From assembly GCA_017425345.1 (NCBI GenBank), contig JAFOML010000039.1:1-37768 (forward strand): DNA of 37,768 bases, read 5' to 3'. The notes beneath the pieces were generated by a model. That model was not told the DNA's origin. It worked only from the letters and a program-made list of their open reading frames with translations, and searched no databases. The DNA is from Eubacterium sp. (GTDB lineage Bacteria > Bacillota_A > Clostridia > Peptostreptococcales > Anaerovoracaceae). Positions 32,962-37,768 of this stretch are shown here, one piece after another. Numbering within the stretch: position 1 is the stretch's first letter; each line of letters begins with the position of its first letter. The translations under genes and the position numbers were made by a program.

Positions 32962-33885
32962 ATGGTTAGATTTTTGAGAGTGCTGGTCGTCCTGATGATC
33001 TGCATACTGGCGGCCGGAGGAGTCTACATCTGGAAGACGATGAATGAGACGCGGACGACACCGCCGGTGCTGACTTTGCTCGGTGAGAAGACGGTGGAGC
33101 TGCCGCAGGATACGGAATATGAGGATCCCGGCTACGAGGCGACCGATGCAACCGGAAGAGACATCACAGACCGCGTTAAGGTCGATGTCCCGGCGATGGA
33201 TGAGAATGGAACCTTTACCGTGACTTACACCGTGACGGATGCGCAGGGGAACTCGGCGTCTGCCGAGCGGACCGTGACCCGGAACTGGTCCACCCAGACC
33301 AAGGAGGGCAGGGAGCGAGGGCTGCAGATCCTGGCCTATCACGATGTCTATGACGGCATGCATGCGCCGGCTGTCCACGGGGACGATATGATCGCGAACG
33401 AGGTGCTGACGGCGGAGCTGCAGTACTTTATCGACAATAACTACTATTTCCCGAGCTGGGATGAGGTGTACGACTACCTGTCGGGCATGATCGACCTTCC
33501 GGAGAAGAGCATCGTGATCACCTTTGACGGCGGAGCGGAAGGCTTCCGCGTATGGGGCGCACCGATCATCGAGGGAATGGATATGCGGGCAACCGTGTTC
33601 TGCGAGACGGAGGAGAACCTGAAGGCGCTGAAAGCGGAGAAGTATAAGCATATCGAGATTCAGGCCGCATCGACGGATCTGGAGGGATTCGATGTCTATG
33701 CCTATCCGAACGGCTCCTATACGGATGAGGATAAGAAGAAGGTGAAGAAAGCCGGGTTCCGCATGGCGTTTACGCTGGATGACGGCAAGACGTTCCCGGA
33801 TAAGGACCTGTACTCCCTGACTCGTATGTACATCCGCGGAAATATGACCTTCTATTCCTTCTCGAGACTGATCGAAGGATTTTAA
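32962..33885 (+). CDS. Membrane-anchored polysaccharide deacetylase-like protein with Ig-like domain, probably inactive
   Basis: 307 residues. A membrane anchor (~5-25) is followed by an Ig-like DUF5011-type domain (~35-107; TVELPQDTEYEDPGYEATDA, then VTYTVTDAQGNSA), and a NodB-like deacetylase domain (~120-307) starting at LQILAYHDVYDG. The metal/catalytic motif that normally reads TFDDG is T187-F-D189-G190-G191, and the usual HxxxH zinc motif is replaced by H220-IEIQAASTD, with no second His. The protein may therefore bind rather than deacetylate cell-wall glycan. AGGGG precedes ATG 32962. cca follows after three bases, so they share a transcript. Confidence 0.83.
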   Translation: MVRFLRVLVVLMICILAAGGVYIWKTMNETRTTPPVLTLLGEKTVELPQDTEYEDPGYEATDATGRDITDRVKVDVPAMDENGTFTVTYTVTDAQGNSASAERTVTRNWSTQTKEGRERGLQILAYHDVYDGMHAPAVHGDDMIANEVLTAELQYFIDNNYYFPSWDEVYDYLSGMIDLPEKSIVITFDGGAEGFRVWGAPIIEGMDMRATVFCETEENLKALKAEKYKHIEIQAASTDLEGFDVYAYPNGSYTDEDKKKVKKAGFRMAFTLDDGKTFPDKDLYSLTRMYIRGNMTFYSFSRLIEGF

Positions 33886-33888
33886 AAC

Positions 33889-35034
33889 ATGAAGATCCAG
33901 ATACCGGAATATGTGAATCAGGTCCTGGCGGCGCTTGCGCGCGCCGGTTGGGAAGGCTATATCGTGGGCGGCTGCGTCCGCGATATTTGTCTTTCTCGGA
34001 TCCCCTCTGACTGGGATGTTTGTACACCGGCGAGGCCGCAGCAGATCAAGGAGGCGCTGAAAGGCTTCCGGACGATCGATACGGGAATTCAGCACGGCAC
34101 GGTAACCGCACTTTCCGATGGGAAACCGGTTGAGATCACGGCCTGCCGCGTCGACGGGAACTACAGCGACGGCAGACACCCGGACAGCGTGACTTTTACG
34201 GATGATGTGACAGAGGATCTGGCGCGGAGAGACTTTACGATCAACGCGATGGCGTACAGCGAGGCGCGCGGACTGGTCGATCCGTTTGGTGGACGCGCCG
34301 ATCTTGCGGCTGGAATCATCCGCTGCGTGGGAGATCCGGCGCAGCGATTTACGGAGGATGCGCTTCGCATCATGCGGGCGCTTCGGTTTGCGTCTGTGCT
34401 GGGATTTGCGATCGAAGAGGAGACGGAACGAGCCGTACGGGAGCTTGCCGGGACTGTCCGGCGTGTTGCGACGGAGAGGATCCAGGTGGAACTCTCCAAG
34501 CTTTTGACCGGCTCCTACGTGAACCGGATCCTTACCGCGTACCGGGAGACGATTTCCGCGTGCATCGGGCAGAACCTGCCTGCGGTAACGGATCTTGAGC
34601 GCCTGCCGGATGCCCTTCCGGTGAGACTGGCCGCCCTGCAGCCGCTGGACCTCAAGGCGCTGAAATATGATAATAAGACGATTGCGCTGGCTTATGGGAT
34701 CGCAGAAGCTGCCGCATCGATGCAGGATGCGGAGCCCTGCAGAAGAGAGCTTCTGCTGCTGCTCCGGGACCTCGGGCAGGATGCGGTGCGCGGCGGCCTT
34801 GCGCTGCGCGGCTATGACGACCGGCTTCTTTCGGAAATCCTCGAGTCCGGCGCCTGTTACAGCCTCCGGCAGCTCGCTGTCAGCGGAAGAGACCTGACCG
34901 GCCTGTCCGGGCCGGAGATTGGGGAGACCCTTCAGGCGCTGCTGCTCGCAGTCATTCTCGGACTCGTTCCGAACGAGCGGGATGCGCTGCTCAGCTATGT
35001 GAAAACGATACGGAACGGATCTTCCGTGATCTGA
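33889..35034 (+). CDS. cca: CCA tRNA nucleotidyltransferase
   Basis: Adds or repairs the 3'-CCA end of tRNAs using CTP and ATP; class II, bacterial type. It has 381 residues. The catalytic region is YIVGGCVRDICLSRIPSDWD, with D-x-D provided by DWDVCT. RRDFTINAMA and TEDALRIMRALRFA (nucleotide-binding and neck domain) are typical. The HD phosphohydrolase domain of enterobacterial enzymes is absent, as in many Firmicutes. It starts 3 bases after the deacetylase-like gene and ends at a terminator. Confidence 0.95.
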   Translation: MKIQIPEYVNQVLAALARAGWEGYIVGGCVRDICLSRIPSDWDVCTPARPQQIKEALKGFRTIDTGIQHGTVTALSDGKPVEITACRVDGNYSDGRHPDSVTFTDDVTEDLARRDFTINAMAYSEARGLVDPFGGRADLAAGIIRCVGDPAQRFTEDALRIMRALRFASVLGFAIEEETERAVRELAGTVRRVATERIQVELSKLLTGSYVNRILTAYRETISACIGQNLPAVTDLERLPDALPVRLAALQPLDLKALKYDNKTIALAYGIAEAAASMQDAEPCRRELLLLLRDLGQDAVRGGLALRGYDDRLLSEILESGACYSLRQLAVSGRDLTGLSGPEIGETLQALLLAVILGLVPNERDALLSYVKTIRNGSSVI

Positions 35035-35049
35035 GTCCGAAAAGACGCG

Positions 35050-35083
35050 CCGGCGCGGGAGTTTTTCCTGCGTCGGCTTTTTG
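35050..35083 (+). terminator. Terminator after cca
   Basis: GCCGGCGCGGGA pairs with TCCTGCGTCGGC through several G-U pairs, and TTTTT follows. It lies just upstream of the LCP promoter. Confidence 0.8.
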
Positions 35084-35089
35084 AAATCC

Positions 35090-35118
35090 TTGCAAATCCA
35101 ATAATAGCATGCTAATAT
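35090..35118 (+). promoter_or_regulatory. Promoter of the LCP gene
   Basis: TTGCAA (35090-35095) and TAATAT (35113-35118) are 17 bases apart. The predicted transcription start (~35125) coincides with the start codon at 35126, so the transcript looks leaderless. Confidence 0.6.
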
Positions 35119-35125
35119 ATATGCC

Positions 35126-36544
35126 ATGGGAAGAGATACGAAAGATTATGGCCATCAGCATTTCAGTCCGGAACTGATCCGACAGCTGGAAGATCCGGAG
35201 TATGCGAAGGCCGCAGAAGCATACGAGCGGGAAGCCCGCAGAAGAAGAGCCGCAGCCAGCAGAAATGCTGATGCGGATGTTTCCGTTTCACAGAGTGCCG
35301 GCCAGGGGGGTTATGGCAGCCAGAGTTACGCAAATCAGGGGGGATACGGCAGTAACCAGTATTACGGCAGCCAGAATGCGAACGGTCAGCAGTACACCCG
35401 TGAGCAGCGGAATCGAAGCTACGGCAGAAAGAAGAGCAGAAAGCAGCCGCAGAGAGCGCGCCGCGTAGATCAGATGGCCTACGGAGGCGCGGGAGCGTCC
35501 GGTGGAAACGGAGGCGGCAGGCCGGTTAAGAAGAAAAAGAAGCACGTGATCCGGAACATTTTCCTGATCCTCATCGTGCTGATCATCGCGCTCATGGCGT
35601 ATCTGATGTCGCTCACGGCGAATCTGGATCGGGTGGATACGAGCGGTGAAGATTTTGCCATATCCAGTGAGGCGGCAAGAGGCCTCGTGGGATACCGGAA
35701 CATCCTCATCCTAGGTTCGGACGCCCGCGCGGATGAGAGTCTGGACGGCAGCAGGACCGACGCGATCATCATCCTCAGCATCAACCGCATGAACAGCGAC
35801 GTCCGGATGATCTCCGTGATGCGTGACTCTTACCTGAAGTTCCGCCTGTCAGACGGAGAACTGGGACTCGATAAGCTGACGCACGCGCATGCGTTCGGCG
35901 GAGGCGTGAATGCGGTGGAAGGCCTGAACCGGTGCCTTGATCTGAACATTAAGGAGTTCGTCGTCTTTGACTGGAAGGCGGTCGCGGACACGGTCGATAC
36001 GCTTGGCGGAATCGAGGTCAATGTTAAGAAGAATGAGGTCGGCGATCTGAACACATGGGGACCGGAGACCGCGGAGAATGTCGGAAAAAGCTGGACCAGA
36101 GTCCGGCATACTGGCATGCAGACGCTGGACGGACCGCAGGCGGTCACGTATTGCCGCATCCGTAAGAACTCCGGCGGAGACACCAGCCGCGGAAGCCGGT
36201 ATAAGACGGTAATGGCGGCCGTGATGAAGAAAGCGGCGTCGAATCCGATGAAGCTGAACGCGCTCTCCGAGGAAGTCATGCCACAGGTCCGGACCAATAT
36301 GTCGCAGACGCAGCTGGCGACGCTGATCATGCGCGCGCCGTTCATGGACAGCGAGAAGAGCATCGCCTGGCCGAAGAAGTATTACGGCGGGATTGTCGGC
36401 GAGGTCTGGTACGCGGTGCCGCAGACGCTCAACACCAATGTCAGAAGACTGCACCGCAAGGCATTCGGCCAGAAGAACTACACGCCTTCCGAGACGTGCC
36501 GCAGCATCAACGATGAGATCATAAATGTCACAGGCATTCAATAA
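35126..36544 (+). CDS. LCP (LytR-CpsA-Psr) family glycopolymer ligase with low-complexity N-terminal tail
   Basis: Membrane enzyme family that transfers teichoic acid or other glycopolymers from polyprenyl pyrophosphate to peptidoglycan. It has 472 residues. Residues 1-140 are cytoplasmic and disordered: a charged helix (~15-45), a Gly/Tyr/Ser/Gln-rich stretch with repeated GGYGS (~58-90), then basic clusters ending KKKKK (~135-139). A membrane helix follows (~143-163), then the LCP domain (~190-400) with NILILGSDARAD, SRTDAIIILSINR and ISVMRDSYLKF, which supply the Asp and Arg residues used for metal and pyrophosphate. The start has no ribosome-binding site and lies at the predicted transcription start. 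The partner that builds the lipid-linked polymer may be the WecA-like enzyme upstream in the window. Confidence 0.92.
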   Translation: MGRDTKDYGHQHFSPELIRQLEDPEYAKAAEAYEREARRRRAAASRNADADVSVSQSAGQGGYGSQSYANQGGYGSNQYYGSQNANGQQYTREQRNRSYGRKKSRKQPQRARRVDQMAYGGAGASGGNGGGRPVKKKKKHVIRNIFLILIVLIIALMAYLMSLTANLDRVDTSGEDFAISSEAARGLVGYRNILILGSDARADESLDGSRTDAIIILSINRMNSDVRMISVMRDSYLKFRLSDGELGLDKLTHAHAFGGGVNAVEGLNRCLDLNIKEFVVFDWKAVADTVDTLGGIEVNVKKNEVGDLNTWGPETAENVGKSWTRVRHTGMQTLDGPQAVTYCRIRKNSGGDTSRGSRYKTVMAAVMKKAASNPMKLNALSEEVMPQVRTNMSQTQLATLIMRAPFMDSEKSIAWPKKYYGGIVGEVWYAVPQTLNTNVRRLHRKAFGQKNYTPSETCRSINDEIINVTGIQ

Positions 36545-36559
36545 ACCAGGAGGAATCCT

Positions 36560-37768
36560 ATGAGCGAGAACACATCCAATAATTTCATTCATAACATTAT
36601 CGATATCGATAATGAAGAGGGCACTTACGGGGGAGAGGTCTATACCAGATTTCCGCCCGAACCGAACGGCTACCTTCATATCGGACATGCCAAGTCGATC
36701 TGCCTGAACTTCACGACCGCGCAGAAGTACGGCGGGAAAACGAACCTTCGGTATGACGACACAAATCCGGTGAAGGAGGACGTGGAGTACGTGGACTCGA
36801 TCGAGGAAGATGTCCGCTGGCTGGGATTCCAGTGGGATAAAAAACTCTGGGCGTCCGACTACTTCGATACGATGTACGAGGCTGCGGTGGAGCTGATCAA
36901 AAAGGGACTCGCCTTTGTGGACGATCTCTCTGCCGAGCAGATCCGTGAGTACCGCGGTACGCTGACGCAGCCGGGCCGTGAGAGCCACTGCCGGAACCAG
37001 AGCGTAGAAGAGAACCTTGCGCTGTTCGAGCGGATGCGCGCAGGCGAGTTCGCGGACGGGGAGCGTGTGCTCCGCGCGAAGATCGACATGGCATCCCCGA
37101 ACATCAATATGAGAGACCCTGTCATCTACCGTATCGCGCACACGTCGCATCACAATACTGGAGATAAATGGTGCATCTATCCGATGTACGACTTTGCTCA
37201 TCCGATCGAGGATGCGATCGAGGGAATCACCCATTCGATCTGCACGCTCGAGTTTGAGGATCACAGACCGCTGTATAACTGGGTGCTGGAGAAGGTCGGC
37301 TTCTGGCCGCATCCGCCCAAGCAGATCGAGTTCGCGCGTCTGAACCTGACCAATACCGTCATGAGCAAGCGTCTTCTCAAGGCGCTCGTCGACGAGGGAA
37401 AGGTCGACGGATGGGACGATCCGCGCATGCCGACGATCGCCGGACTGCGCCGCAGAGGCTATACGCCGGAATCGATCCGGAACTTCTGCGAGGAGATCGG
37501 CGTGGCTAAGGGCAACAGCCTGATCGACGTGGCGATGCTGGAGCACTGCATCCGTGATGACCTGCAGAACAAGGTGCAGAACCGGAATGTGATCGAGGAT
37601 CCGATCAAGGTGATCCTGACCAACTATCCGGAGGACAAGACCGAGATGGTCGAGGTTGAGAACAACCGCAACGTGCCGGAGATGGGGAATCGTGAGATCC
37701 CGTTCAGCAGAGAGATCTGGATCGATGGCGCTGATTTTATGGAAGTGCCGGTCAAGAAGTACTTCCGC
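36560..37768 (+). CDS. glnS: Glutaminyl-tRNA synthetase, 5' part (runs off the window)
   Basis: A class I synthetase that charges tRNA-Gln directly. The frame is open to the last base (403 codons visible of about 550 or more expected). [17 protein letters not shown] contains the HIGH motif, and [16 protein letters not shown] the KMSKS-like VMSKR motif. [19 protein letters not shown] is diagnostic of GlnRS rather than GluRS (D-D-T-N-P). Many Firmicutes lack GlnRS and use GatCAB instead; its presence separates this organism from those. AGGAGG lies 6 bases before ATG 36560, 15 bases after the LCP gene. Any C-terminal YqeY-like extension lies beyond the window. Confidence 0.96.
   Translation, partial: MSENTSNNFIHNIIDIDNEEGTYGGEVYTRFPPEPNGYLHIGHAKSICLNFTTAQKYGGKTNLRYDDTNPVKEDVEYVDSIEEDVRWLGFQWDKKLWASDYFDTMYEAAVELIKKGLAFVDDLSAEQIREYRGTLTQPGRESHCRNQSVEENLALFERMRAGEFADGERVLRAKIDMASPNINMRDPVIYRIAHTSHHNTGDKWCIYPMYDFAHPIEDAIEGITHSICTLEFEDHRPLYNWVLEKVGFWPHPPKQIEFARLNLTNTVMSKRLLKALVDEGKVDGWDDPRMPTIAGLRRRGYTPESIRNFCEEIGVAKGNSLIDVAMLEHCIRDDLQNKVQNRNVIEDPIKVILTNYPEDKTEMVEVENNRNVPEMGNREIPFSREIWIDGADFMEVPVKKYFR

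Noticed and set aside
32848..35127. Long minus-strand frame (759 codons) opposite the deacetylase-like gene and cca
   Set aside because: It covers two recognised genes and the terminators and promoters between them, and has no family resemblance.

Overview
The window reads as a chromosomal segment of an anaerobic, fairly GC-rich member of the Clostridia. The evidence is a complete six-subunit Rnf complex (order C-D-G-E-A-B), a clostridial-type thiolase, a UPF0182 membrane protein, a dedicated GlnRS, purine-rich ribosome-binding sites throughout and sigma-A-type promoters. A relative of the Anaerovoracaceae/Eubacteriales family XIII is plausible, but that is inference. There is no CRISPR array, prophage, rRNA, tRNA or insertion sequence that I can see. 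No gene-free stretch exceeds 300 bases.

Layout. 1-6751 (+): the 3' part of a UPF0182 gene, then a likely operon of a long glutamine synthetase, serS and an Orn/Lys/Arg-type decarboxylase. 7047-12137 (+): rnfCDGEAB, preceded by a repeat-rich promoter region and a structured leader. 12274-14962: the companion flavinylation genes, namely a Gx-transporter and a NusG domain II protein on the minus strand and a lipoprotein ApbE on the plus strand. An AT-rich orphan gene and a 17-bp near-perfect direct repeat separate these two halves. 15065-17237: a MocR/GntR-type regulator, apparently lacking its PLP lysine, divergent from an ECF transporter S component. 17341-18069: an orphan prepilin peptidase.

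18182-22270 (+): yhbY, truA, a dCMP-deaminase-type enzyme, a WecA/TagO-like polyprenyl-phosphate sugar-phosphate transferase, and a MATE exporter. 22444-24267 (-): an AMP-forming acyl-CoA synthetase. 24415-25805 (+): a DMT permease and a UDG-superfamily deoxyinosine glycosylase. 25846-27153 (-): a DUF1015 protein. 27393-27683 (+): a small orphan gene. 27717-28989 (-): a flavin reductase-like protein and ThrH. 29099-31535 (+): sirtuin, surE and a DUF2156 protein. 31636-32823 (+): thlA. 32962-35034 (+): a degenerate polysaccharide-deacetylase-like protein and cca. 35126-37768 (+): an LCP protein with a Gly/Tyr-rich cytoplasmic tail, and glnS running off the end.

Functional logic. Rnf oxidises ferredoxin, reduces NAD+ and builds an ion gradient. 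RnfD and RnfG carry covalent FMN, which the lipoprotein ApbE would attach outside the membrane. The Gx and NusG_II proteins are recurrent partners of such flavinylation loci. ThlA links to acetoacetyl-CoA/butyrate-type metabolism that feeds the same ferredoxin/NADH economy.

The points most worth a second look are the MocR regulator with Ser in place of the aldimine lysine, the degenerate deacetylase, the Ser flavin-acceptor motif in RnfG, the repeats and alternative hairpins upstream of rnf, the operator-like palindrome on the thlA promoter, the disrupted flavinylation module, and a probably leaderless LCP gene. I did not find a clearly new multi-gene system.
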